A stretch of DNA of 64,000 nucleotides from Doryteuthis pealeii. Lineage: Eukaryota; Mollusca; Cephalopoda; Myopsida; Loliginidae. The notes beneath the pieces are model-generated. The model ran no database searches. It worked only from the letters and a program-made list of their open reading frames with translations, and had not been told where the DNA came from. This document shows positions 1 through 10,256 of this stretch, piece after piece. The DNA lies in the NCBI GenBank assembly GCA_023376005.1, contig CM042181.1, positions 18,633,142 through 18,697,141 on the forward strand, given 5' to 3'. Positions within the stretch are counted from its first letter, which is position 1; every line of letters begins with the position of its first letter. The translations under genes and the position numbers were made by a program.

Positions 1-490
1 CCAACGCCTAAGCTTGACCACTGTATTCTACAAGGAAACACGTATCACAGGCAAATTTACTTTTTTGCAAATTTGAGAAGACGAATTCTGACAAACTAAT
101 CCTGTCTTGTTCATTCTCTGCCACCGTCCTCGCTCTGTCTAAACGTCTCCTTTTATACTAGGTCTGGCCGAAATTTCCACACGTCACAACTCTTGTCTCG
201 CCAGCCACAAAATTCGCAACCTACAAATCGTGGCCTCAAGAACACTCACAGATTCACCCCTCTTCATAACTCGTCTCATGCCCGCTCAACGTCATATTTC
301 ACCTTCTCTGCTCCCGCCCACACACACAACATGCCACTCACTGTCTCTTCGAAAGACGGACCGTTTTTGGCTCATCAAAGGTTTGTGGATTTTGCCGTTC
401 GATCTAGCTACAGAAGTTCGACATTTCACTACAAGTCTGAAAGTAAACATAATAGCAAGACTAACTTGCTTACTACGATCTTACAGTCTA
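1..490 (-). promoter_or_regulatory. TATA-box promoter-like or LTR-like stretch
   Basis: No coding region is recognisable. On the minus strand a clear TATA box (TATAAAAGG, about 152-160) follows a more GC-rich upstream stretch with a GGGCGG-type box (about 310-316) and a TGACG motif (about 290). This arrangement fits either a polymerase II core promoter or the U3 part of an LTR cut off by the window edge. Without the sequence to the left the two cannot be separated. The segment ends where the RNase H-LINE tail begins. Confidence 0.3.
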
Positions 491-491
491 G

Positions 492-1380
492 GTTGGTTGG
501 TTTATTAATTTTAACGGCATATCAACCCGTCCAGGGTTATATCATGCCTAGCGGTTGGGTTGTTATACATATTGTGTATTCATATATATACATTTAGTAA
601 TTGGTTTTAACAATGTGTTAGCATTATTGGGAATCATACTGTATGCCATTGATTTGTTTCATGTCTATATTCTATGGTATAATTTTATTTCCCTCAAAAA
701 GGAGAAAATATCCTCTATGTTAACATTTTCAAATAGGTCTTTCATATTGTTTGCTTTAAAATAATGTTTTCTGATGTGAGCAAAAAATCTGCATTCCATC
801 ATTAAGTGTTTGACTGTCAGGGGTGTTTGACATGTTTTACATTGTGGTTGTTGTTCTTGTTTGAGTATATAAGAGTGTGTTAGTTTTGTATGACCAATGC
901 ATAATCGGGACATAATGACTTGTTCCTTTCTAGACTTCCTTAAAGTTGGTCTGCAGCCTCCCAAAGTCGGTTTGATTAGGAAGAGTTTGTTGTGGATACA
1001 GTTATTCCAGTGTTGCTGCCATTTTGTATGAAGGAATCTATTAATTTTAGGTTTCAAGTCAGTATATGGTATCTGGAACTTGTCAGGGATTAAATCTGGA
1101 GCCGATTTAGCTGCAGAGTCAGCTCTTTCATTCCCCCACTCCTATATGACTTGGTATCCAGCATATAATAATCTCCTTAGAGTTAGACATTGAGTCTAAT
1201 CTATTCAGGAGCTTAATGATGAGAGGGTCTTCCAGTTTTTTATTTCTTAATGATAGTAGGACTGAGAGCGAGTCTGAAAAGATGATATATTTTGTTGTTT
1301 ATTTTCAGAGATGATGTCAAGTGCTATATCTATTGCATGGGTACTAGTCCGCCCATCCTCCCCACGTCTTTTGAAAGATA
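492..1380 (-). mobile_element. RNase H-bearing LINE, 5'-truncated 3' end
   Basis: 3' part of a non-LTR retrotransposon read on the minus strand. It carries the RNase H domain (about 1375-1090), a C-terminal CCHC-like domain (665-1057), then a 3' UTR that ends at 492 in TTGG repeats. The 3' UTR contains a hairpin, GGCAT and AACCC pairing with GGGTT and ATGCC-like sequence (about 515-548), that is shared with other repeats here. A second copy lies at 13506-13924. An RNase H plus CCHC tail is typical of the I/Nimb group of LINEs. That clade call is inference. Confidence 0.8.
665..1350 (-). pseudogene. LINE ORF2 C-terminus: broken RNase H and CCHC-like domain
   Basis: Minus-strand coding remnant. 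The RNase H part is recognisable from IFSDSLSVLLSL, then IICWIPSHIGV, then GNERADSAAKSA, the usual order of the middle catalytic Asp, the core strand and the last Asp-containing motif. At least two frameshifts break it: one before IFSDS (about 1290) and one in the G-run before GNERAD (about 1130). After it comes an open stretch with RLCIGHTKLTHSYIL, C-x2-C (QCKTC) and TVKHLMMEC, the downstream Cys/His domain found after RNase H in I-like LINEs. It stops at 665. The element was dead on arrival or has decayed since. Normal ORF2 exceeds 1000 residues; only about 230 are here. Confidence 0.8.
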
Positions 1381-1539
1381 AAAATCTAAAGAAAACAATC
1401 CTAATCAAAGTTTAAGTTGTTTACAGAATCTTTATCAGTTTTCTACTTTGTTTTATAAATATTTGACGTCTTTAAGTTGTTTCTTGACATAAGGGAGATA
1501 AATATTAACTTAGCTAAGTAGAAACTGTTAGAAAGTAAA

Positions 1540-2220
1540 TAAGTAAAAGGAATAAAGAAAAAGAGGGAAAAAGGAGGAAAGAAATAAGGAAAAGAATAGA
1601 AAAGGGAGGAAAGGAAGAATGGGAAAATGGGGAAAGATTAAAAAGGAAAAGAAAAAGGAAAAAATAAGAGAAAAATTAAAAAGAGAAAGAAAAAGAAAAA
1701 AAAAAAAAAAAAAGAAAGAAAAAAAAAAAAGAAAAAGAAAAAAGATAAAGAAAAGAAGAAAGTGAAAATAAGGATGAGGAAAAAAAAGAAAAAGCAAAGG
1801 AAGAAAAAAAGGGAAAAAAGAAAAAAAAAGAAAATGAAAAAGAAAGAGAAAAAAGAGAAAAAATTAAAAAGGAAAACAAGAAAAGAAAAATGGAAAAGAA
1901 AAAGAAAGATAAGAGGAAAATTAAAAAGGGAAAAAAAAAGAGAAAAAAAACAAAAGAAAGAAAAAGAAAAAGACCAGAAAATTTAAAAGGGAAAAAAAAA
2001 GAAAAAGAAAAAAATTAAAAAGGAGAAAAAAAAAGAAGAAACCAAAGAAAGAAAAAGAAAAAGACCAGAAAATTTAAAAGGGAAAGAAAAAGAAAAGAAA
2101 AAAATTAAAAAGGAGAAAAAAGAAAAGAAAAAAGGAAGGAAAAGAAAAAAAAAAAAGAGTAATAATGAAACGAAAGAAAATGAAAAAGAAAGATAAGAAA
2201 AAGAAATTTTAAAAATCACA
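1540..2220 (+). repeat. Polypurine (A/G) low-complexity tract
   Basis: About 680 bp almost purely A and G on the plus strand, made of irregular AAAAAG and GAAAG runs with a few degenerate 60-70 bp repeats (for example around GAAAAAGACCAGAAAATTTAAAAGGG at about 1965-1990 and 2055-2082). The long apparent frames here (Lys/Arg-rich or Phe-rich) are composition artefacts. Such tracts can form triplex DNA; that is general knowledge, not seen here. Confidence 0.85.
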
Positions 2221-2396
2221 TTTTTTTCCCCTTCATTTACTTATTGTTTTCCGAAAGTAATCTAATCTGTACAAAACTTGGAAGACTTGAATGAATCCAA
2301 CACAAAATTGGGTTAGTACCATTCTAGGCAATGTAAACATTGGCAAACAAAACACACAGAAAAACAATTTCTTCTTCAACCATTGTTAAAATAAAG

Positions 2397-2436
<40 letters not shown>

Positions 2437-2780
2437 AACAAAGGGTGATTTTAATCCAACAGAACTGGAACCAACAAAAAAAAAAAAAAAAAAAAAAAAA
2501 AAGATTTTAATCCCAACAGAAAAACCAAAAAAAAGAAAAGAAAAAAAAAAAAAGATTTTAATCCAACAGAACTGGAAACTAACAAGTGATGTAATTGAGG
2601 CAACTAAAGAGATTTTGTAAATAATTTCTGTCTGGTCAAAATAGAAAACCTTTATTCTGCAATATTTAAGAAGAAGGTTGGACGATTGAACAATTTTACT
2701 GAGAAGTAAATATTTAGATTTGTCTAGATTCCAACTGGTTTTAGAATATGTCTAGTTAAAGTTTACAAGAGGAGGGGGGG
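2221..2780. repeat. A-tracts with a short tandem motif
   Basis: AT-rich stretch with three poly-A runs (about 2396-2435, 2477-2502, 2529-2553). Each is followed by a near-identical motif, GATTTTAATCCAACAGAA (about 2446, 2502 and 2553). This looks like local triplication of an A-tract plus about 30 bp. No gene is seen. Confidence 0.5.
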
Positions 2781-3234
2781 GGTCTATTGATTGAATAGAA
2801 AGAAGACAATCTTTGAATTGAAGAGGAAAAGAAGGAAGAAGTTCATATCAAACAGGTTTTAGGATATGTTTAGTGAAAGGAGAAAGGTTTATCAATTGAT
2901 GGGAAGAAAGAGAAATTGAATTGAAGAGGAAAAGAAGGAGGAAGTGGAGGAGGAAGTCAAGATCTATTAATGGGAGTGAAGGAGATCTGTCACTTGAAGA
3001 GGAGAGGGAGAAGAATACACGAGGATGGGAGAAGATCTACCAGTTGAAGAAGAAGGGGGAGGATAAGATCAATGAATTGAAAAAGAGAGAGAGCGGAAAA
3101 ATCTATCTATTGAAGAGGGAGAGGGGGTAATCTATACAATGAAGGAGAGAGGGAGAGGAGATCCAATGAAGGAGAGAGGGAGAGATCTATCCAATGAAGT
3201 GGATGGTGGGGGGGGTGACATATATGAATTGAAG
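2781..3234. repeat. GA-rich minisatellite, left block
   Basis: Purine-rich degenerate tandem repeat whose unit of about 35-45 bp is built around GATCTATnAATTGAAGAnGAG. It continues at 3519-3800 on the other side of a SINE that landed inside it. Confidence 0.7.
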
Positions 3235-3518
3235 CGCGTGGTGTAATGGTTAAAGTCATGGGAAATGGACTCGTCGCCCCGAGTTCAAATCCTGGACGTG
3301 GTAATTGCACTTCACTTGGCGCTAATACCCTTGGGAAAGGTATGAATCTTACTCTCCCTCCAGCTATGGATAAATAGCAGGACAGACCGGGCTCTTTAAC
3401 CTTGGTTAGCAACCCGTCTAGGAGAAGGAAAACTCTGAATTCAAACCTGTTGAACTCCGCTTAAGAAATTGACCTTGTGTCACATCCTGCTCTTGTGGAG
3501 GGGTTGGTAAATATATAT
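3235..3518 (+). mobile_element. tRNA-headed SINE, family A, complete copy
   Basis: About 284-bp SINE. The head has a polymerase III A-box-like TGGTGTAATGGTTA and B-box-like GAGTTCAAATCC. The body includes CTTGGGAAAGGTATGAA and TTCTCCTTCTC-type sequence. The 3' end is GCGGAGGGGTTGGTAAATA running into (TA)n. A 15-bp target-site duplication, ATATATGAATTGAAG, flanks it (3220-3234 and 3519-3533), which proves retrotransposition into the GA-rich minisatellite. This is the reference copy for family A in the window. Confidence 0.9.
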
Positions 3519-3800
3519 ATATATGAATTGAAGAAGAAAGGAGGAGGATCAATCAAAGAGGAGGAGGATCAATCAAAGAGGAGGAGGAGGGGGGATGAGA
3601 TCTATGAATTGAAGAAGAGAGGGAGAAAATCTACCAATCAAAGACAAGGAGGGGTAGGGCGAAATCTAGGAATTAAAGAGAGGGGGAAACTCTATCAAGA
3701 GGAGGAAGGTGAGGATGAAATCTATAAACTGAAGATGAAGGTGAGTCGATCTATCCACTGAAGCGGAAAAAGGAGAGGAGGGAACATATCAATTAAAAAT
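3519..3800. repeat. GA-rich minisatellite, right block
   Basis: Continuation of the 2781-3234 repeat, with units such as GAGGAGGATCAATCAAA repeated back to back at about 3541-3585. The lysine-rich frame across it is a composition artefact. Confidence 0.7.
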
Positions 3801-4019
3801 GGTGATACTCAACAAATTCTAGATCATGCAAAGAAAATTGCAAATCAGACAAAAAAAAAAAAAAAAAAAAAAAAGGTGGTTAGTTAATAATGTTAAGAGA
3901 ATCTTGTTAGCATCTGAATAATTAACTGAACAAACAAGTACAGACACATTTAGAAACTTTGTGAGTGAAGGGTTAAATCAAAAATATCGTTTATCAGATC
4001 AATATCGGACTGGAGAGAA

Positions 4020-4970
4020 TGTTGTTTTATGAATTATTAATACAAACTACTACTTTCAATCACAAGTTTGTTTATCTTTTTTTTTTTTTTGTCGGCACTA
4101 TTCTCTGGCCTTCTTCAGGTGTGTACTGCATTAGGTTGGATAGTTTAGTTTTATGACGTATCAACTCCTTTTGGGTTATTTCTCTGAATGTTTGAGATGG
4201 AGCTTGATGATTACTATTATCTGCGTTATTCGGACTATTGTCCTCAACTTCATTGTTATCTGTATACCTGAAGAAGGCCGGAGGGCACATCGGCCGAAAC
4301 GTTGTACAGATAACAATGAAGATGAGGACAATAGTCCGAATAACGCAGATAATAGTAATCCTTTTGGGTTATTTAATGCTGAATCAAGTCATTTTGATAA
4401 ACAAAGGTCATCCAATTAAATACTGAACAGGTTATTCAATGAATTATTAATACAAGCTACTTAGGTTTTTCTACTTTTAATCACAGTTTTTTTTTTTTGA
4501 TGGCATATTCTCTGGCCTCTTCAGGTGTGTACTGCATTAGGTTGGATAGTTGTTTTATGGCATATCAACCCTTTTTGGGTTATTTAATGTCAAAATTTAT
4601 ACTATATATTATATATGATTATTATTGTTATTTTATATACATTTGTTTAATATTTTTAATAGATAAGCAGGAAAACATTACAAAGGTTGGTTGTTTAGGC
4701 AGTTTAGTTTTACGGCATAGCATTTAACGCTGAATCAAGTCATTTTGATAAACAAAAGACCTCGGGTTGTTTACAGTGCCTGCTGTTGCTTAAGTGATCA
4801 TCCAATTAAGTATTGAACAGGAGCTAAATTTATTCAATTAATTATTAATACTAATTTTCCTACTTTGTCACAATTTTTTTTTTTGACGGCACATTCTCTG
4901 GCCTTCTTCAGGTGTGCACTGCATCAGTGTAGTTGATTGTTTTGTTTAATCGCATATCAACGAAAAAACG
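4020..4970. repeat. Three direct copies of a tail-hairpin repeat
   Basis: A block of about 130-200 bp occurs three times (about 4022-4190, 4437-4600, 4835-4975). Each has GAATTATTAATACAA, a T-run, GGC(A)CATTCTCTGGCC, TTCAGGTGTG and TGCATTAGGTTGGATAGT. The first two end in the ATGnCnTATCAAC...GGGTTATTT hairpin also seen in the LINE and SINE tails. The second and third are separated by TCATTTTGATAAACAAA direct repeats (4385, 4739). A palindromic element (4208-4360) splits the first copy from the second. Confidence 0.6.
4208..4360. mobile_element. Palindromic CTGAAGA/GAAAC element
   Basis: Nearly perfect inverted repeat with arms of about 55 bp (4208-4263 and 4304-4360). The loop carries CTGAAGA, a GGCCG/CGGCC stem and GAAAC (about 4269-4303). 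That core matches the hammerhead consensus CUGANGA-stem II-GAAA. However, the bases next to it do not make a proper stem I: the 9-bp pairing TGTTATCTG/CAGATAACA is offset by five unpaired bases. I call it a hammerhead-like Penelope-type remnant. Relatives lie at 6410-6492, 7270-7350, 22865-23200, 24430-24790 and 26880-27310. Confidence 0.6.
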
Positions 4971-5184
4971 AAGCTCTTTTCTGCCAATTAGCTAAAGAAC
5001 TCATATCCCTGAACTGTTACAGGTTGGTTGTGTGCAATGCATAGGGATTTTTTAATGGAAAAATTGCATCCCTATGTGCATCCCTGGGACTCATGAATAT
5101 GATTTTACTGTGTCCTTTTAGATCTTTAAGCATCAGGGATGCAGCACGCATACTGTATTAGTCAAATAGTTAATATAATAGCAC

Positions 5185-5795
5185 AATTGGTTTGGTTTGT
5201 ATTGTTTTATGGCATATCAACCTCAGTGGGTTATTTAATGCCAATAAAGTTTTGAAATAAAGTCATTCTTAATGGATAATCAATCTTTTTATGGATACAT
5301 TTTTCTAATTAACTCATAGATGGGACCCTAACAGGTACTACCACTTATGATCAGAGTGAACCAGGGAGCAATGGTGATGAAGGGGTGCTTCACATTCTCC
5401 AAACCTCCAAAACTGGAACCTCATCATCAGATAGTTTAACATCATTCCCAGGACATGTAGACCCTCAGCCACCGCCTTCTAGCACCCATATGATAAAAAG
5501 GGTTGGGGGTTGCCATAAGGGTAATAGGGTTGGGGCAATCATATTGCCGATTGATCAGAGGGGGCCTCTCCAACTGCCTGTCTAGCCTAACTAAGGGTCT
5601 AAGTGGAGTATTGCATGTCATGGATTGCTTATCCACCAGGATTCCGTCCTTAAGCAGCACGGGTCGCCACTCACTTGCAGAGGTGCAGTCAGTGTATTCT
5701 AAAGCCGCAGCCAACAGGGCTAGCACAGCTGGGGTTTGAACTAGCTTACTAAGATGTTGCAGTCCAGCGCGTTAGCCGCTACACCACAGGGACTC
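5185..5795 (-). mobile_element. Long tRNA-headed SINE, family B, full-length copy
   Basis: About 610 bp on the minus strand. The tRNA-like head (about 5795-5715) has A-box TGGTGTAGCGGCTAAC and B-box TAGTTCAAACCCCAG. The body includes GATGAAGGGGTGCTTCAC and GATGGGACCCTAACAGG (given here on the plus strand). The 3' tail (5212-5250) is the hairpin GGCATATCAACCT...GGGTTATTTAATGCC. The same hairpin ends the RNase H-LINE, which suggests the SINE borrows the LINE's reverse transcriptase. Other copies are at 18646-19057, 48632-49065, 52050-52350 and 53985-54160. Confidence 0.8.
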
Positions 5796-6409
5796 CCCCC
5801 ATCTCTCAAGAAAGATCCCTTGATGTAACAGAAAAAAAAAATGCAAAAAAATAACATACCTATCTCTAAATGATATAAAGAGAGCTGAAACTCCGAGGAG
5901 GATAACCATATACAATGTGCACTTGAAGAAGGTTGGAAAACACACCAGTCAATTAGGCTGTGATAAAAACAAATACAAAGAGTTTATAGAAAAAAAAAAA
6001 CAATTTTGTTTAACAGTAATGATAATCAGAAATATTAATTCAATAGATGGAAATTTGATATACAAGATGTCCGTAAAGTCTATGTGCACTTTAAATAATT
6101 TTAAATATTAAAATGCACATAGACTTTGTGGAACCCTGTATTTCTGGAATTATTGACAGAAAAAGGCTATTAAAGAATTTATAGAAAAGACAATTTTGTC
6201 TAACAGTAATGATAATCAGAAACATGAACTGAATGGATGAAAATACGATATACACAGTGTCCATAAAGTCTGTATGCACTTTAAAGAATTTTAAATTTTA
6301 AAGTGCATACGGACTTTGTCGACATGCTGTATTTCTGGAATTACTGACAGAAAAAGGTTATTATATGCATATTAATTTACATAAATACACAAGATGAATA
6401 CATTATTTA

Positions 6410-6492
6410 GAATTTTGGGATCATTATCCTCATCTTTATTGTTATATACACAATATTTTGACCAATGTGCCCTCCAGCCTTCTTCAGGTGTT
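6410..6492 (-). mobile_element. Palindromic-family fragment (CTGAAGA type)
   Basis: Minus-strand fragment of the 4208-4360 family: CCTGAAGAAGGCTGGAGGGC, then an altered GAAA box, then TATATAACAATAAAGATGAGG. The core has decayed. Confidence 0.55.
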
Positions 6493-6521
6493 TTTTGTCG
6501 AACAGAGACTTCACGTCTTAA

Positions 6522-6989
6522 CTCTTAACATCCTGTTGAGAATTTTCTAAGTCCAGAGCCCCATTACTATAAGGATTTATCAATAAATGGCTAAAAATAG
6601 CCTTTTCATTTAAAGTTATCTGTTATTTCCCTTAAATCAAAGACTTCTAAATACGTTGCATATTACATTTAAACAAAGTCCAGAGCCCCATTCCTATAAG
6701 GATTTATCAAAAAATGGCCTTTTCATTTCAAGTTACCTGTTATTTCCCTTAAATCAAAGACTTCTAAATATGTTGCATATTACATTTAAACAAAGTCCAG
6801 AGCCCCATTCCTATAAGGATTTATCAAAAAATGGCCTTTTCATTTCAAGTTACCTGTTATTTCCCTTAAATCAAAGACTTCTAAATATGTTTAATATTAC
6901 ATTTAAACAAAGGCTATCGTTTGGAGTAGATTAGGAAAATGAATGTAACTTCAGGACGGGTGAAATGAGGCGTTATAGGATGTTAAGAG
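6522..6989. mobile_element. piggyBac-type MITE with TTAA duplication
   Basis: 468-bp non-coding element with perfect 13-bp terminal inverted repeats, CTCTTAACATCCT (6522-6534) and AGGATGTTAAGAG (6977-6989). It is flanked on both sides by TTAA (6518-6521 and 6990-6993), the target used by piggyBac transposases. The interior is a tandem array of about 2.9 units of about 120 bp (6545-6905, motif AGAGCCCCATTCCTATAAGG). A second left end sits at 16681-16790, again preceded by TTAA. It carries no transposase, so mobilisation would need one from elsewhere. Confidence 0.8.
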
Positions 6990-7269
6990 TTAATTCTAAT
7001 CCATTGTGGTAGATTGTTCTCATTCTTTTAACCATTTGGACACATAGCGCAAAATATATAAAGGCTGTGTTAATACAATTCTAAGTGACAATCATCTGTA
7101 GGTTACAGGTTCAATCCAGACTACAGACAAAAATAACATAGAATCCTTAACATAGTTTAACACTTGTACCCAGTCATGTTTAATGGAATGAGACTATCTA
7201 CCCCAATGGATTAAATAAAGGGTTCAGTTCAAAGTTCCATGAAAGCTCTAAGTGCGACCAGAATGTTCC

Positions 7270-7350
7270 CAAGTTCTACAAGAAGATTGCCGGAGGGCAC
7301 ATCAGTCAAAACATTGTATATATAACAATAAAGAGAAGGACAACAGTCCA
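7270..7350 (+). mobile_element. Palindromic-family fragment (AAGATTGCCGGAGGGC type)
   Basis: Plus-strand fragment of the 4208-4360 family: GAAGATTGCCGGAGGGCACA, CAAAACATTG, then ATAACAATAAAGAGAAGGAC. The CTGAAGA and GAAA boxes are mutated. Confidence 0.5.
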
Positions 7351-7649
7351 AAAATTCTGAACAATACAAATTATCACAAAAATTTAAACAAACAAAATGA
7401 ATATATATATATATATGTAAAAAAAAAAAAAAAAAAAATCAAAAAGACAAAAAGAAAAGATATCAAAATATAAAATTATTGAGATATTCTCACAGACATT
7501 TATGATTTGGTTTCTTGCATTAATAGGGACGGATGGCATGAGAGAGTCAAGGGAATACATGCTGTTGGAATGCCTTGATGAGAAACCTAGCTAACCATTA
7601 TACTATACGAGGTACCATGCCATAATAGTCATTACATTTATTTACAAGA

Positions 7650-7664
7650 AATAATAACTGGATT

Positions 7665-7713
<49 letters not shown>

Positions 7714-7923
7714 CATAAAGGTACACAGTATTAATCTACTTGAATTTCACCATAAGGATCTTCAGGGTTAAATTTACTGGATTAATCAAGATATTGATTA
7801 ATAGCAGTCTACTAACATATTGAGCACTTTGTATTTGTTATATCACTGTCTTATCATTGTGAAACTTGAATCAACTAACCATTGTGACCGTTTTCACCGG
7901 TAAGTCACTTTTTTCCACAAATA

Positions 7924-7969
<46 letters not shown>

Positions 7970-7975
7970 CAAAAT
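7650..7975 (-). mobile_element. Penelope-like or retrozyme-like fragment between (TA)n tracts
   Basis: About 250 bp framed by (TA)n tracts (7665-7710 and 7926-7965). It holds a hammerhead sequence (separate entry) and TATTGAGCACTTTGTATTTG (7819-7838), which recurs inverted next to the hammerhead palindrome at 60.27 kb. Insertion into (TA)n and the hammerhead suggest a Penelope-like non-autonomous element. Confidence 0.5.
7730..7772 (-). ncRNA. Hammerhead ribozyme, near-intact
   Basis: Minus strand: CTGAAGA (7759-7765), short stem II, GAAA (7745-7748), a three-pair stem III closed by a 2-nt loop, then the cleavage-site A at 7737. Stem I is TTAACC against GATTAA with one mismatch (position 1.2). 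The layout matches the intact example at 60332-60372. One stem I mismatch and a weak stem II make activity doubtful. Confidence 0.55.
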
Positions 7976-8540
7976 GTGAACTGTTAGGTCACCCATTGAA
8001 CTCTGGGTGCATAATTAGGATTAAGGAAAAGTAAATTTGTAAGCAAATTAAATTTTCAAAAAATAAATATGGATGGAGAATTTTAAAAAAAACAAAAAAA
8101 AAACAAAAAAAAAAAAAAACATTTAAATCATTTTGTAAGATTTCTAAGAAAGGGAATGTTTGACCTAGAAGCTACAGGCTAGCTGCTTATGAAACTTGAC
8201 ATACAAATATATTTCACACTCTCCAATCTATTTCTTTAATCTCACAGACAAACTAACATATATAGCGTGGAGGTAATCAAGATATACATAGAGTAGGAAA
8301 GTGACAGGCAGAATGTAAAGTAAGAGACAGGTCAGTTTTTTTTTTTTTACTCAATTTCAAATTATGACTGATTAGAAACAATTAAAATGGATTTTTTTCT
8401 AAACATAACTCAATCCTAGAACAAAGGAATATTTTGATATGAATTTTGTGTTATTAAACTAAATAGGAAAAAAGGCTTTAGCAAACAATCATTGATTCAC
8501 TCGGCGTTAGTATAATAATAGATATATATGTGTGGGTAAA

Positions 8541-8573
<33 letters not shown>

Positions 8574-8609
8574 ATAATATATATATATATATATATTATA
8601 TAATGATTT

Positions 8610-8850
8610 GATGTCAAGACTACTTAAAAGTTTATTATGCATGTTTATGTTGTTCATTAGATCGTTAGATTTTTTTTTTTTATGGGAATTGCTAATGGTG
8701 CCTAAAAGGGGGGTTAGTAATAGCGAAATCTTTAACCAAATTACTAACCCCCCTTTTAGGCACCATTAGGAATTCCCATATAAAAAACTAACGATTTAAT
8801 AAACAAAATCAACAACGCAAACATGCATGATAAACTTTTAAATATATATA
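8610..8850. mobile_element. Foldback or MITE-like palindrome
   Basis: Inverted repeat with arms of about 105 bp (8610-8727 and 8738-8846). The best-matched part is TAAAAGGGGGGTTAGTAAT and its complement. The arms are interrupted by an AT-rich mismatch block. There is no coding capacity and I see no clear target-site duplication. Confidence 0.6.
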
Positions 8851-8884
8851 TGGGCAAATACTGCTTACAAATAATTCTGGGCTA

Positions 8885-9530
8885 TGGAATCAGAGCACAA
8901 AAATTCTGACTACTCTTTATTTAATTCATAATAAACATAAAACCATGATTTTTTATAATCTATTTATAAGGAATGTGTACTGTATAACTTTATAGACTAA
9001 ACTAGGGCCATAGAAAGTGTAAATTCTATTAGGGTTGTGGAGTGATTACAATTCATAATAGATATAAAACAATGATTTCTTTATAATCTATTTATAAGGA
9101 GTGTGTACTGTATAACTTTATAGACTAAACTAGGGCCATATAAAGTGTAAATTCTGTTAGGGCTGTAGAGTGATTACAATTCATAATAGATACAAGACAA
9201 TGATTTCTTTATAATCTATCTATAAGAAGTGTGCACTGTATAACTTTACAGACTAAACTAGGGCCATAGAAGGTGTAAATTTTATTAGGGTTGTGGAGTG
9301 ATAATTCATAATAGATATAAAACAATGATTTCTTTATAATCTATTTATAAGGAATGTGTACTGTATAACTTTATAGACTAAACTAGGGCCATAGAAAGTG
9401 TAAATTCTATTAGGGTTGTGGAGTGATTACAATTCATAATAGATACAAGACAATGATTTCTTTATAATCTATCTATAAGAAGTGTGCACTGTATAACTTT
9501 ACAGACTAAACTAGGGCCATATTCATTTTA
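8885..9530. repeat. Tandem array, about 128-bp unit, five copies
   Basis: Five head-to-tail copies; the marker CTAAACTAGGGCCATA recurs at about 8997, 9124, 9252, 9377 and 9506. Units 2/4 and 3/5 resemble each other most (for example TCTATCTATAAGAAGTGTGC in 3 and 5), so the array probably grew by duplicating a two-unit block. Confidence 0.85.
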
Positions 9531-10002
9531 AAAAAAATCTGATTCCAGAGCAAACCTAATCTTCAATGAGTGTCCTACAACTCTGGCCTTGTGCCAGACT
9601 AAGCAGAGCTTTGATAACAGCAACCAAGAATAGCAGAACATTTTTATGAGCAATTTGAATAAATGCTGAATTGCATTTTTTATAGAGTCTATAAATAAAG
9701 GAATCGAAGAGAGATAGAAAACAAAGAAGAAAAAAAACAGACAGGTTGACTGAACGAGAACAAAAAGTGCTAAATAATGAATATAAAAATGACTATTAAC
9801 AAAAACACGTTGGGAGAATAAATCCTTTTCATATCTATTAGAAACAAAGTCAGTAAAATCAATAGCACTTAACAATGGAATATTCCAAGCTGTTGCCAGG
9901 GAAACGGGATTTAGATTATACAAAACTAATCAATGAGAAAACAAAAACAAAAGGTCTTTCTAATACTGGGCATCTTTAGAAGTATTGAACAAATATAAAA
10001 AA

Positions 10003-10044
<42 letters not shown>

Positions 10045-10059
10045 AATTTAAAAATTGAG

Positions 10060-10150
10060 GGGCCAGTTTAGCTCAGTTGGTAGAGAAACTGTCTAGGAAT
10101 TGGAAGGGTCCACCATTGTTTGAAAGTTCATTGGTGGCAAATTCCCATTT
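10060..10150 (+). mobile_element. tRNA-like SINE head, family C, decayed
   Basis: GGCCAGTTTAGCTCAGTTGG followed by TAGAGAAACTGTC is an A-box plus D-arm-like start matching the family C head at 40839. The B-box is lost. It sits between two (TA)n-flanked repeats. Confidence 0.5.
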
Positions 10151-10216
10151 ATACATGATTAATAATAATAATGGGTCTGGTTTAGCATCTATAGAAGTAT
10201 CTAACAAATAAAAAAA

Positions 10217-10254
<38 letters not shown>

Positions 10255-10256
<2 letters not shown>

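Noticed and set aside
1528..2219. Long Phe-rich and Lys-rich open frames
   Set aside because: Produced by the A/G-only tract; no domain and no codon structure.
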